The position numbers and the translations under genes are program-made. The notes beneath the pieces were generated by a model. The model did not search any database. It was not told the origin of the DNA and saw only the letters and a list, made by a program, of their open reading frames with translations. This document shows positions 15,817 to 23,798 of a stretch of 64,000 nucleotides of DNA, piece after piece (within the stretch, counting starts at the first letter, position 1; every line of letters starts with the position of its first letter). The stretch is from positions 193,238 to 257,237 of the forward strand of contig CABSIK010000004.1 of assembly GCA_902477755.1 (NCBI GenBank). The letters are read 5' to 3'. The DNA is from an uncultured Clostridia bacterium (GTDB lineage Bacteria > Bacillota > Clostridia > Lachnospirales > Anaerotignaceae).

Positions 15817-16857
15817 TTGGTAGAGCATAACTGGTTGTTATATATTGCGGCTTTTGCCTGCGCTTTTGCCATTACGCTGGTGACAACACCTTTCGCAAAA
15901 TGGCTTTCCGCAAAAGTGGGCGCCATTGACTACCCCAAGGACAGAGGGGTACATAAAAAACCCATGCCTCGTATGGGCGGCGTTGCCATTGTGCTGGGCT
16001 TTCTCATTACGGTGCTGATGGTCTATTTCTTTGACCGCAGCATGAGCCCCAAACAGTTTGTGGGCTTCATCGTAGGCGCTGGCATCATTGCGGTGCTGGG
16101 CATGATCGACGATATGAAAGACCTGCCGGCAAAACTGAAATTCTGTGTACAGATCGTAGCGGCGCTGATCGTTATTTTCTCCGGCACACAGATTCAGATT
16201 GTGCTGTGGCCTGTAACGGCAACATTGCAGAAATTAAGTATTCCCATTACGCTGGTGTGGATCGTTGGGGTTACCAATGCTGTAAACCTCATTGACGGTC
16301 TGGACGGTCTGGCGGCAGGGGTAACCGGCATTGCTGCCCTGAGCCTTATGGTGCTGTGCATCATGACAGGTTCCACCACAGCGGTGGTGCTGACTGCGGC
16401 TCTGGCGGGGGCATGTCTGGGCTTCTTGCCCCGTAACTTTAACCCTGCGGAAATTTTCATGGGGGATACAGGCTCCACATTTTTGGGCTTTGTGCTGGCA
16501 GTAACCAGTATTCTGGGCGTGTTCAAAGGCTATGCCCTGCTGGCGTTGGTGGTAAGTATTTTCTGTATTGGTCTGCCTATTTTCGATACCATTTTTGCCA
16601 TGCTTCGTCGTATGGCGAAACATCAGCCCATCATGCAGGCAGACAGAGGGCATCTGCACCATAAACTCATTGACCATGGTTTCAGCCAGAAAAAGGCGGT
16701 ACTGATTATGTACGCCATCAGTATTTTTCTGGGATTGCTTGCCATTTTCATTGCCGTCAAAGACTCCCGTATCTTCGTGGTGGCTTTGCTGACAGTGGTG
16801 GTACTGAGTTTCATCATTTACTATTTCAATGCCCACATCAAAAATAAAAATCAGTAA
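15817..16857 (+). CDS. tagO: Undecaprenyl-phosphate GlcNAc-1-phosphate transferase (TagO/WecA type)
   Basis: A 346-residue polytopic membrane enzyme (about ten or eleven helices) starting at TTG 15817 behind TTAGGAGTGA. It transfers GlcNAc-1-P (or a related sugar phosphate) from UDP-sugar to undecaprenyl phosphate, the first step of teichoic acid or cell-wall glycan synthesis. Active-site Asp motifs are GMIDDMKDLP and NLIDGLDGLA, and the UDP-contact loop is FMGDTGS. The basic cytosolic loop RGHLHHKLIDHG is the WecA/TagO signature that separates it from MraY. A dispersed hairpin repeat directly follows and probably serves as its terminator. Confidence 0.9.
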   Translation: MVEHNWLLYIAAFACAFAITLVTTPFAKWLSAKVGAIDYPKDRGVHKKPMPRMGGVAIVLGFLITVLMVYFFDRSMSPKQFVGFIVGAGIIAVLGMIDDMKDLPAKLKFCVQIVAALIVIFSGTQIQIVLWPVTATLQKLSIPITLVWIVGVTNAVNLIDGLDGLAAGVTGIAALSLMVLCIMTGSTTAVVLTAALAGACLGFLPRNFNPAEIFMGDTGSTFLGFVLAVTSILGVFKGYALLALVVSIFCIGLPIFDTIFAMLRRMAKHQPIMQADRGHLHHKLIDHGFSQKKAVLIMYAISIFLGLLAIFIAVKDSRIFVVALLTVVVLSFIIYYFNAHIKNKNQ

Positions 16858-16876
16858 GGTTTAGAGGAATCTGCCC

Positions 16877-17003
16877 TTTAGGGGCTTCTTCATAAGAAAA
16901 CAAAGAAAGCTGAAATCTTTGCAATACAAAGGATTTCAGCTTTCTTATTGTGATGGGATTCGATTGGGTATGTTTTCTTCTGAAGAAAGTTATCCAAGGT
17001 TCC
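16877..17003 (+). repeat. Dispersed hairpin repeat, copy A
   Basis: Begins TTAGGGGC-TTCTTCATAAGAAAACA, then a 15-bp stem AAGAAAGCTGAAATC (about 16903-16917) with GATTTCAGCTTTCTT (16932-16946), then GTATGTTTTCTTCTGAAG. The same plan recurs at 38.06, 47.91, 49.12 and (inverted, shortened) 57.55 kb. Here it sits directly behind tagO and can act as its terminator. The left AAGAAAACA and right TGTTTTCTT form an inverted pair. Confidence 0.85.
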
Positions 17004-17010
17004 TCTTTTA

Positions 17011-17039
17011 TTGTGAAGGGAAGGGTTTTGTAGTATAAT
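17011..17039 (+). promoter_or_regulatory. Sigma-A promoter of the DnaD/DnaC-like pair
   Basis: TTGTGA (17011-17016), 17-nt spacer, TATAAT (17034-17039), about 28 nt before the ribosome site. Confidence 0.78.
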
Positions 17040-17073
17040 AATTCTGTATGCATAAAGAAAAGGAGGGAGAGAT

Positions 17074-18012
17074 ATGGCGGAGGAAATCCGTATTCTGAAA
17101 GATTTTATCGAAAAAGAAGTGCCAAAGGCGCCCCCGCTGTATGTGTCCGTCTTTTTGATGACAAAAGCGGCAGAAGGTAAGACTTCAGCGGCAGAAATCG
17201 CGGAAAAACTGGAAATACTGGAAAGTGATGTGCTGAAAGCATGGCGGTATTGGGAGGAGCGGGACTATTTTGCAAAAGAAACGGCACAGGTGTCCCAGCC
17301 AAAAGCCATCCCTTCAGAACGCCCACAGTATTCCCCTGCGGAACTATCCTGTTATCTGAAACGGGAGGATGTGAAGCGGCTGTTTCAGTCTGCTCAGCAG
17401 AAATTGGGCAAGACCCTTTCCAGCAGTGATATGGCAACGCTGTTCAGCTTTTATGACTGGCTGGGACTGCCTTTGGAAGTCATCGACCTGCTGCTGACTT
17501 ACTGCGTTTCCCGTGGCAAACGGGGGATGCATTATATCGAAAAAGTAGCCATGGGCTGGGCAGAGGAAGGCTTGGATTCTCTGGAAGCCGTGGAGGAATA
17601 TTTGCAGATACGCAAGGAAGGCTATGGTGCCATCATGCGTGCCTTCGGTCAGGGAAAACGTCTGCCTGCACCGGAGGAAGAAACTTATATGAAAAAATGG
17701 CTGCGAGAGTATAAACTGCCGCTGGATGTGGTGGTGACGGCTTGCGAGCGCACCATCATGCGCACTGGCGGCGTCAGCTTTGCCTATGCGGATAAAATTT
17801 TGCAGCAATGGCATCAGGCAGGGGTGAAAAGTCAGGAGGACATTGCCAAGCTGGACGAAGCTTTTGCGGCAAAACGTGCCCAGCAGAAGGCTTCCGAGCA
17901 GCCCAGACAGACAACACCCCAAAGACAGAACCGTTTCATCAACTACACCCAAAGAGAATGGGACTATAACGAACTGGAACGGCTGGAACGGGAAAAACAA
18001 CGAGAATGGTAA
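17074..18012 (+). CDS. DnaD domain replication protein
   Basis: A 312-residue protein with an N-terminal winged-helix part (about 1-70) and one or two DnaD-type helical domains (about 115-190 and 200-270), with the DnaD-typical phrases ALLFSFYDWLGLPLEVI-like and YADKILQQWHQAGVKS. The tail is basic/aromatic and low-complexity (Gln/Arg). DnaD-like proteins help load the replicative helicase at oriC or at restart sites. It is followed after 15 nt by a DnaC/DnaI-like ATPase, the expected functional partner. Confidence 0.86.
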   Translation: MAEEIRILKDFIEKEVPKAPPLYVSVFLMTKAAEGKTSAAEIAEKLEILESDVLKAWRYWEERDYFAKETAQVSQPKAIPSERPQYSPAELSCYLKREDVKRLFQSAQQKLGKTLSSSDMATLFSFYDWLGLPLEVIDLLLTYCVSRGKRGMHYIEKVAMGWAEEGLDSLEAVEEYLQIRKEGYGAIMRAFGQGKRLPAPEEETYMKKWLREYKLPLDVVVTACERTIMRTGGVSFAYADKILQQWHQAGVKSQEDIAKLDEAFAAKRAQQKASEQPRQTTPQRQNRFINYTQREWDYNELERLEREKQREW

Positions 18013-18027
18013 GGCAGGTGAGCAATT

Positions 18028-19020
18028 TTGGCAACCAGAACACAGATTTATAAAGAAATCCTGCGGGAATATGACGCTCTGCGGACAGAACAGGCGGCAA
18101 AGCTCCGCCAGCGGAAAGAAGAAATCTACCGTCGTTTGCCCCGTATCCGGGAAATCGACGAAACCCTTTCCATGCTGGGGGTGCAGACAGCAAAACTGGT
18201 GCTTCTGAAACCCAGCGATATGCAGGAGGCCTTAGTAGAAATGCGGGCGAAACAGAAAGAATTGCAGACAGAACGGCGGATATTATTAGAAAGCATCGGC
18301 TTAACGCCAGCAGATATGGAACTGGAATATGTCTGCGAAACCTGCAAGGATACAGGTTATGTGGATAACGTGCCCTGCACCTGCCTGAAACAGAAAGTCA
18401 TGGACAAGCTTTATGACCAGTCCAATGTGCGGGATATTGTGAAAGTGGAAAACTTCGACCATTTTGATGTGCGGCTCTACAGCGAACAGGTTTCCAAAAA
18501 AGAAGGCATCTCCCCCAGAGAAAACGCCATGCAGATTTTGCGGCAGGCATTGGCTTTTGTGGAAAACTTTGCAGATGGGGGACAGAATCTCCTGCTTTAC
18601 GGTGCAACGGGATTGGGAAAAACATTCCTGTGCAGCTGTATTGCCAAAGAACTGCTGGATCAGGGCTATGTGGTGCTGTATCTGACGGCAGGGCAGTTGT
18701 TCCGCAAGCTGGAAGGAATCCGTTTTTCTAAAGATGAGGACGGGGAAAAAGAAGAATGGGACAAGGAACTGCTGGAAGCGGATTTGCTCATCATCGACGA
18801 CTTGGGCACAGAGTTTGCCACCCTCTTTACAGCGTCAGAACTGTTCCGTCTTATCAATGACCGGAAATTGAAAAACAAATCCGTGATCATTTCCACAAAT
18901 CTGAATCCTGAGGATATCACCAATCAGTATTCAGACCGCATCACTTCTCGTTTGAGAGAGTATAAAGTGCTGAAATTCTTCGGGGATGATATTCGTGTGG
19001 TGAAGAAATTCCGAAAGTGA
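18028..19020 (+). CDS. DnaC/DnaI-like helicase loader ATPase
   Basis: A 330-residue AAA+ ATPase starting at TTG 18028 with AGGTGA upstream. The N-terminal coiled coil (1-90) is followed by a small zinc-binding stretch (CxxC near residue 103 and CTC about 15 residues later), then the ATPase: Walker A GATGLGKT from residue 192, Walker B LLIIDDLGTE, sensor STNL and Arg finger DRITSRL. This matches DnaC/DnaI/IstB-type loaders that bring the replicative helicase to DNA. With the upstream DnaD gene it forms a loading pair, as often seen in Clostridia. Confidence 0.88.
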   Translation: MATRTQIYKEILREYDALRTEQAAKLRQRKEEIYRRLPRIREIDETLSMLGVQTAKLVLLKPSDMQEALVEMRAKQKELQTERRILLESIGLTPADMELEYVCETCKDTGYVDNVPCTCLKQKVMDKLYDQSNVRDIVKVENFDHFDVRLYSEQVSKKEGISPRENAMQILRQALAFVENFADGGQNLLLYGATGLGKTFLCSCIAKELLDQGYVVLYLTAGQLFRKLEGIRFSKDEDGEKEEWDKELLEADLLIIDDLGTEFATLFTASELFRLINDRKLKNKSVIISTNLNPEDITNQYSDRITSRLREYKVLKFFGDDIRVVKKFRK

Positions 19021-19033
19021 GAAAAAAGCAGAA

Positions 19034-19068
19034 AGTCGTTTTGATATAAAATCAAGACGGCTTTTTTT
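19034..19068 (+). terminator. Rho-independent terminator of the DnaD/DnaC-like operon
   Basis: A 12-bp stem with wobbles (19034-19045 with 19051-19062), ATAAA loop, T7 run. Confidence 0.88.
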
Positions 19069-19098
19069 GTCGGAAAAAACAATACGATAAAGACAGGT

Positions 19099-19106
19099 TT
19101 CGCCAA
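19099..19106 (-). promoter_or_regulatory. Possible Spo0A box upstream of spoIIE
   Basis: TTCGCCAA here reads TTGGCGAA on the minus strand, matching the Spo0A box TTGNCGAA. It lies about 50 nt before the spoIIE start, where Spo0A~P would be expected to act. A single site and no clear promoter spacing, so weak. Confidence 0.3.
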
Positions 19107-19154
19107 AAAAAACAGGCATATTTCCGTAAACTATGGCTATGGAGGGAAAGAGAC

Positions 19155-21545
19155 ATGGAAAAAACGGAAATTTTACTGGAAACGGAACAGAAATTACCCC
19201 CTTTGGGGAAAGCCCTGCGTCCTGCGCCTGCTCCCAAGGCAAAACAGAAAACTTCTCTGGCGTGGATTGGAAGATACGGCACTTTATGGGCTATGGTGTA
19301 TCTTTGGAGCGGCGGCGAGGTATTGCAGATTTTACATCCCCTTGCCATGAGCATATTATCGGTGTTTCTCGGCAGTGGTCGGGTATTTTGGCTGGCATTG
19401 TCTGCGGCGGCGTTGGGCGGCATGGGAAATGGTGCGGCTTTGAAGCATGGAGCGGTGCTTTTAGCGGCAACACTCATTCATTTGACATTGGGACGCTTTG
19501 TCACCGTGGAGGAAACCCTCAAAAAAGCTCTGTTAGGTGCTTTTGCCATGGCCTTGGGCGGATGCTTTTACGCTGTAGGGCAGGGAGGACTGACATTCTA
19601 TTTTGTGGTGGCAGGGGTGGAAAGCGCCATGGTGCTGGGCATTTCCCTGTTGGTACAGAAGGGGGAAGGGGTGCTTTTTGCGCCTAAGAGAACGGCAGTG
19701 TGGAGCCGGGAAGAAACTTTATCGGTGCTTTTGATTCTGGGCGGTGCGCTGACAGGTGCGGCACAGATAGAACTGCCTTTTTTGCAGGACAGGCTTTTTC
19801 CGGTGCTGACGGCGTTGTTTTTACTCATTGCCGCATGGCGTGAAGGCGTTGGCGGCGGCGCGGCGGCAGGTGCTCTCATGGGATTTTTGCTTTTTGCCTG
19901 CGGCGTGGGAAATCTTTCTCTTTTTGCGGTGTTGGCTTTAGGCGGATTGTTGGCGGGATGCCTGAAGGATGTAGGCAGGTTCTTTGCTGGAACGGCTTTC
20001 TGGATGACGGCGGTGCTGTTCAGTTTTTACGGCGAACCTGTCTTTGAAAACAGAGAACAGCTTCTTTGGTTAGGAGCTGGCGCATTGGTGTTTTTGTTCC
20101 TGCCCAAAAAGATACTGGCAGGGGCTGGGGGACTTTGGCAGACAAATCAGGCAAAAGACCGCTATACCCAGATGCGGGAAATGGCAGAGGAACGTCTCCG
20201 TGGCTTCGGAAAGGCTTTTCATGGTCTGGCGAAGGTGTTCGGCGGCGAAGAAGAAACAAGAAAACAAGAGATTTCTGCCCTAGTAGATACGGTGGCAGAA
20301 AAGGTCTGCCAAAGCTGCGGCATGGCGCACTATTGCTGGGAGGAAGAAGTGTATCGTACCTACAGTATGACATTTTCCGCTTTGTCTTGCTGTGACGGGG
20401 CAGGACGGGTCACCACGGAACAGCTTCCGGCGTGGTTTCAGGAGTTATGCCCCCGAAAAGAAGCCTTTGCCCAAACGGTATGTACTGTCTATGAGCGATA
20501 CCGACAGGATTTGGTCTGGGCAGGCAGATTGCAGGAGTGCCGCAATCTGGTGGGACAGCAGTTGGACGCTGTGGGTGGTATTCTGGAGGAGCTGACAGGG
20601 CAAATGGATACAGGATGCATCATTCTGGAAAATTTGCAGGAAAGCCTTAGCCTTGCTCTGCGGAAAGCCGGCATCCGTGTACGGGAAGTGCAGGTCACCG
20701 AGGAGAAAGGCGGCAGAGGGAAACAGGTGCGGCTGGTGGTGCGTGGGTGTAACGGCAGAGGGATTTGTCGGGAAACCATCCTGCCTGTGGTGCGAAAGAC
20801 GCTGGGGCGGCAGATGGAACAGGTGGATGAAAACGTGTGCCATCTGGAAGGGGAAGGCTGTGTGCTGACCTTTGTGGAAGCTCCTGTGTTTGCTCTGACG
20901 GCGGCAACAGCTTTTGCGGCAGGCGAAATGGGCAAGCCCTGCGGCGACGCATCCTCTTTTCTGGAAAGCGAAAGAGGCACTGCCCTTTTGGCGGTGTCTG
21001 ACGGCATGGGCACAGGAGAAAAAGCGGCGGCAGAAAGCAAGGCTGCCATTGAGCTTTTGGAACAGTTTGCGGCGGCAGGATTTTCCAGAGAATTGGCGGT
21101 GCAGCTCATCAATTCCGCTTTGCTTTTGCGGCGTGCTGAGGAGAATTATGCCACACTGGATATTTGCAGCGTAGACCTTTACGATGGACAGGCAGAGTTC
21201 ATCAAGCTGGGGGCGGTGGCTTCTTTTATCTGTCGGGGGAATCGAGTCATTTCTGTTTATGCCCATACCCTGCCTGCTGGGATACTGGAACAGGTGCGTG
21301 TGGAGAAAAACGACATGCGTCTGAAGGATGGGGACTTGATTCTCCTTTTGACAGACGGCATTACCGATGCCTTTGGAGGAGAGCGTCAGACAGCTCAATG
21401 GCTGGAGGAAAAATTTTTGCCTCAAGGTTTCGCAAATCCGCAGGATGCGGCGGATTTTATATTACAGGCGGCACAGGAACACTGCCAGAAAGAGCTGGAC
21501 GATATGACGGTGCAGGCGGCAAGATTCTGGAAAAAGATTGGGTGA
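19155..21545 (+). CDS. spoIIE: Stage II sporulation protein E, PP2C-type phosphatase
   Basis: A 796-residue membrane phosphatase that dephosphorylates SpoIIAA to release sigma-F in the forespore and acts at the polar septum. The N-terminal ~330 residues carry about ten hydrophobic helices, the middle (340-590) is the regulatory/oligomerisation region with a Cys-rich segment (KVCQSCGMAHYC), and the C-terminus is a PP2C domain with metal-binding motifs VSDGMGTG, LLTDGITDAF and DDMTVQ. Length matches the family (~800). ATG 19155 follows GGAGGGAAAG. The order spoIIE-tilS-hpt-ftsH is the conserved Firmicute arrangement and marks the organism as a spore former. Confidence 0.95.
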   Translation: MEKTEILLETEQKLPPLGKALRPAPAPKAKQKTSLAWIGRYGTLWAMVYLWSGGEVLQILHPLAMSILSVFLGSGRVFWLALSAAALGGMGNGAALKHGAVLLAATLIHLTLGRFVTVEETLKKALLGAFAMALGGCFYAVGQGGLTFYFVVAGVESAMVLGISLLVQKGEGVLFAPKRTAVWSREETLSVLLILGGALTGAAQIELPFLQDRLFPVLTALFLLIAAWREGVGGGAAAGALMGFLLFACGVGNLSLFAVLALGGLLAGCLKDVGRFFAGTAFWMTAVLFSFYGEPVFENREQLLWLGAGALVFLFLPKKILAGAGGLWQTNQAKDRYTQMREMAEERLRGFGKAFHGLAKVFGGEEETRKQEISALVDTVAEKVCQSCGMAHYCWEEEVYRTYSMTFSALSCCDGAGRVTTEQLPAWFQELCPRKEAFAQTVCTVYERYRQDLVWAGRLQECRNLVGQQLDAVGGILEELTGQMDTGCIILENLQESLSLALRKAGIRVREVQVTEEKGGRGKQVRLVVRGCNGRGICRETILPVVRKTLGRQMEQVDENVCHLEGEGCVLTFVEAPVFALTAATAFAAGEMGKPCGDASSFLESERGTALLAVSDGMGTGEKAAAESKAAIELLEQFAAAGFSRELAVQLINSALLLRRAEENYATLDICSVDLYDGQAEFIKLGAVASFICRGNRVISVYAHTLPAGILEQVRVEKNDMRLKDGDLILLLTDGITDAFGGERQTAQWLEEKFLPQGFANPQDAADFILQAAQEHCQKELDDMTVQAARFWKKIG

Positions 21546-21648
21546 GAAAAGGCGTGGAATCACAGGATGTGGTTTTGCGCCTTTTTGGATTTCCATTGAC
21601 GGCAGGGCGGTTTTCGTGTAAAGTTTTCACAGAAAGGCGGCGAGGAAT

Positions 21649-23022
21649 ATGCTGGAACAGGTGCGGCGTACCATTGAAGAATATCATATGGCAAAAGGCG
21701 GCAGGCTGGTTGTAGGTTTGTCCGGCGGTGCGGACTCCGTGTGCCTGCTCCATGTATTGAGGCAGTTGGCGCCTCGGTATGGCTGGGAGTTGCAGGCGGT
21801 TCATATCCATCATGGACTGCGAGGAGCAGAAGCAGACAGAGACGCGGCTTTTGCCATGAACTTTGCCCAATCCCTTGGGGTGCCTTGTCAGGTGGTTTCC
21901 TTTGATGTGGCGGCAGAAGCCAGAAAACAAGGCAGAAGCACCGAAGAAATGGGCAGAATCCTGCGGTATGAAACCTTTGCAAAGCTGGCGGGAGAAAATG
22001 GGCAAATCGCCGTTGCCCATCATGCCAATGACCAGGCGGAAACCTTGCTCATGCGTCTTTGCAGAGGTACGGGACTTCTTGGTTTAACGGGCATGGCACC
22101 AGTGCGAGGTAACATCATCCGTCCGCTGCTTTTTTGCAGCCGCAGGGAAATTGAAGCCTACTGCAAAGAAAACAGGTTGATGTATCAGGAGGACAGCACC
22201 AACAAGGATACAGCATATACGCGAAATAAAATCCGCCATGAGGCATTGCCTTTGCTGGAGGAAGTCCACGGCGGCAGTACGGCACATTTGGCAGAAACAG
22301 CGGCGCTTCTGGCGGCAGACAGTGATTTTCTGGAACAGGCGGCAAAGGCGGCTTATGGAGAAACAAAACTGGGGGAACATCCTGTGGCGTTGTCCTGCGA
22401 AAAACTTTCTGACCTTCATCCAGCTTTGCGGATGCGTGTCCTGCGGTATGCCATGACGGAGATGCTGGGCAGCAGCAGGAATGTTTCTCATGTGCATTTG
22501 CAGGATGTGGAAAGCCTCCTTGCAAAACAAAGCGGCACTTCTGTGAAAACGGCAGGGGGACTTGTGGTATATCGGCAGTATGACAGACTGATTTTTGGCA
22601 GAGCGGAAAAGAAGCAGGCTGGATTTTCCTATGATATTTCTTTTGGGACGGACGTTTTTGTGCCGGAGGCGGAGCTTTTGGTGGAAAGCGGCGTTTTTTC
22701 AGGAAAAAGGGAAGAAATTCCCTTGGATGGCTGTACGAACGTCTTTGATTATGATAAAATAACACAGGACTTGTGCTGCCGTACCCGAAAAGCAGGGGAT
22801 CAGATTACGCTGCCCGGCGGCACCAAAAAACTGAAATCGTTTTTTATCGACGAGAAGGTTCCGGCGGATGAAAGGGGCAGCACCCCTCTCATTGCCTGCG
22901 GCAGGGACATCGTCTGGATTTACGGCAGAAGGACATCGGCAAAATTTGCTCCCGACGCCCAAACGACACAATATGTATGGATTCGAATTACGGAGGCTCA
23001 TCACAATGAAAGAAAGAATTGA
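21649..23022 (+). CDS. tilS: tRNA(Ile)-lysidine synthase
   Basis: A 457-residue ATP-dependent enzyme that attaches lysine to C34 of the CAU-anticodon tRNA-Ile, changing it to read AUA. PP-loop SGGADS (about 25-30), HHGLRG, HHANDQAET and the RPLL(F)xxR segment are present. The C-terminal TilS domains extend to residue 450, so this is the long form as in Bacillus. It overlaps hpt by 17 nt, as in Bacillus where tilS and hprT are linked. Confidence 0.95.
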   Translation: MLEQVRRTIEEYHMAKGGRLVVGLSGGADSVCLLHVLRQLAPRYGWELQAVHIHHGLRGAEADRDAAFAMNFAQSLGVPCQVVSFDVAAEARKQGRSTEEMGRILRYETFAKLAGENGQIAVAHHANDQAETLLMRLCRGTGLLGLTGMAPVRGNIIRPLLFCSRREIEAYCKENRLMYQEDSTNKDTAYTRNKIRHEALPLLEEVHGGSTAHLAETAALLAADSDFLEQAAKAAYGETKLGEHPVALSCEKLSDLHPALRMRVLRYAMTEMLGSSRNVSHVHLQDVESLLAKQSGTSVKTAGGLVVYRQYDRLIFGRAEKKQAGFSYDISFGTDVFVPEAELLVESGVFSGKREEIPLDGCTNVFDYDKITQDLCCRTRKAGDQITLPGGTKKLKSFFIDEKVPADERGSTPLIACGRDIVWIYGRRTSAKFAPDAQTTQYVWIRITEAHHNERKN

Positions 23023-23536
23023 AGTCATGTTCACAGCGGAAGAAATCACCAAACGTCTGGAAGAAATCGCTCAGGAAGTGTACGAAGAATTCGGCGATGA
23101 ACAGGTGGAAATGGTATGCGTGCTCAAAGGCGGCGTTGTGACACTGGTAGAACTGGCGAAGAAAATGAAAATGCCCGTTACCATGAACTTTATGGATGTA
23201 TCCAGCTACGGCGACGGCACAGAAAGCAGCGGTCATATTAAAATCCTGCGTGATCTGGATGAAGACATCACAGGCAAAAACGTACTGCTGGTAGAAGACA
23301 TCATCGACAGCGGCAGAACACTGAGCAAACTGCGCACACTGCTGATTCAGAGAAATCCTAAGAAACTGAAACTCTGCACACTGTTGGACAAACCTGATCG
23401 TCGTGTGACAGAAGTTCCTGTGGATTATGTGGGCTTCACCATTCCCGATGCTTTTGTTGTGGGCTATGGTCTGGACTATGCGCAGAAATACAGAAATCTG
23501 GACTATGTAGGCGTGGTGCATTTCGAAGAAGAATAA
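23006..23536 (+). CDS. hpt: Hypoxanthine phosphoribosyltransferase
   Basis: A 176-residue purine salvage enzyme. ATG 23006 follows GGAGG inside the end of tilS; the open frame further upstream overlaps tilS coding sequence and is not used. The PRPP motif LLVEDIIDSGRTL, the flexible loop SSYGDGT and the base-binding IPDAFVVGYGLDY are intact. It converts hypoxanthine/guanine and PRPP to IMP/GMP. Ends in a terminator before the ftsH promoter. Confidence 0.96.
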   Translation: MKERIEVMFTAEEITKRLEEIAQEVYEEFGDEQVEMVCVLKGGVVTLVELAKKMKMPVTMNFMDVSSYGDGTESSGHIKILRDLDEDITGKNVLLVEDIIDSGRTLSKLRTLLIQRNPKKLKLCTLLDKPDRRVTEVPVDYVGFTIPDAFVVGYGLDYAQKYRNLDYVGVVHFEEE

Positions 23537-23544
23537 TAGAAACC

Positions 23545-23597
23545 AAAAAGTGCGGCATTTTCTGCTACCCAAAAGCAGGAAGTTCCGTGCTTTTTTA
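23545..23597 (+). terminator. Terminator of tilS-hpt
   Basis: AAAAAGTGCGG pairs with CCGTGCTTTTT (two wobbles) with inner TTTCTGCT/AGCAGGAA; T tract follows. Confidence 0.75.
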
Positions 23598-23699
23598 TTC
23601 TTCTGCCCCCCTTTTCTCATGGAATTTTAAGAAAAGTGTGATTTTCTTTTCAGAAGGGAAAAAGCAACTTTTTTTACGAATTCTTTCCGAAAAGGAACA

Positions 23700-23728
23700 T
23701 TGCCTTTTGGCGGAAGATGTGCTAGAAT
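23700..23728 (+). promoter_or_regulatory. Sigma-A promoter of ftsH
   Basis: TTGCCT (23700-23705), 17-nt spacer, TAGAAT (23723-23728). Confidence 0.65.
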
Positions 23729-23739
23729 TATAAATTGAT

Positions 23740-23787
23740 ATGCTGGATAATTTGGACAGCGTCAACAAAAAAATCAAGAATCTTTAG
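23740..23787 (+). CDS. Possible 15-codon leader ORF before ftsH
   Basis: ATG 23740 opens a 15-codon frame (MLDNLDSVNKKIKNL) that ends in TAG; the stop forms part of the ftsH ribosome site TAGGAGG. The predicted transcript start (about 23735) would put the ATG within a few nt of the 5' end, so translation would be leaderless. May be chance. Confidence 0.25.
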   Translation: MLDNLDSVNKKIKNL

Positions 23788-23798
23788 GAGGGAAGCCT

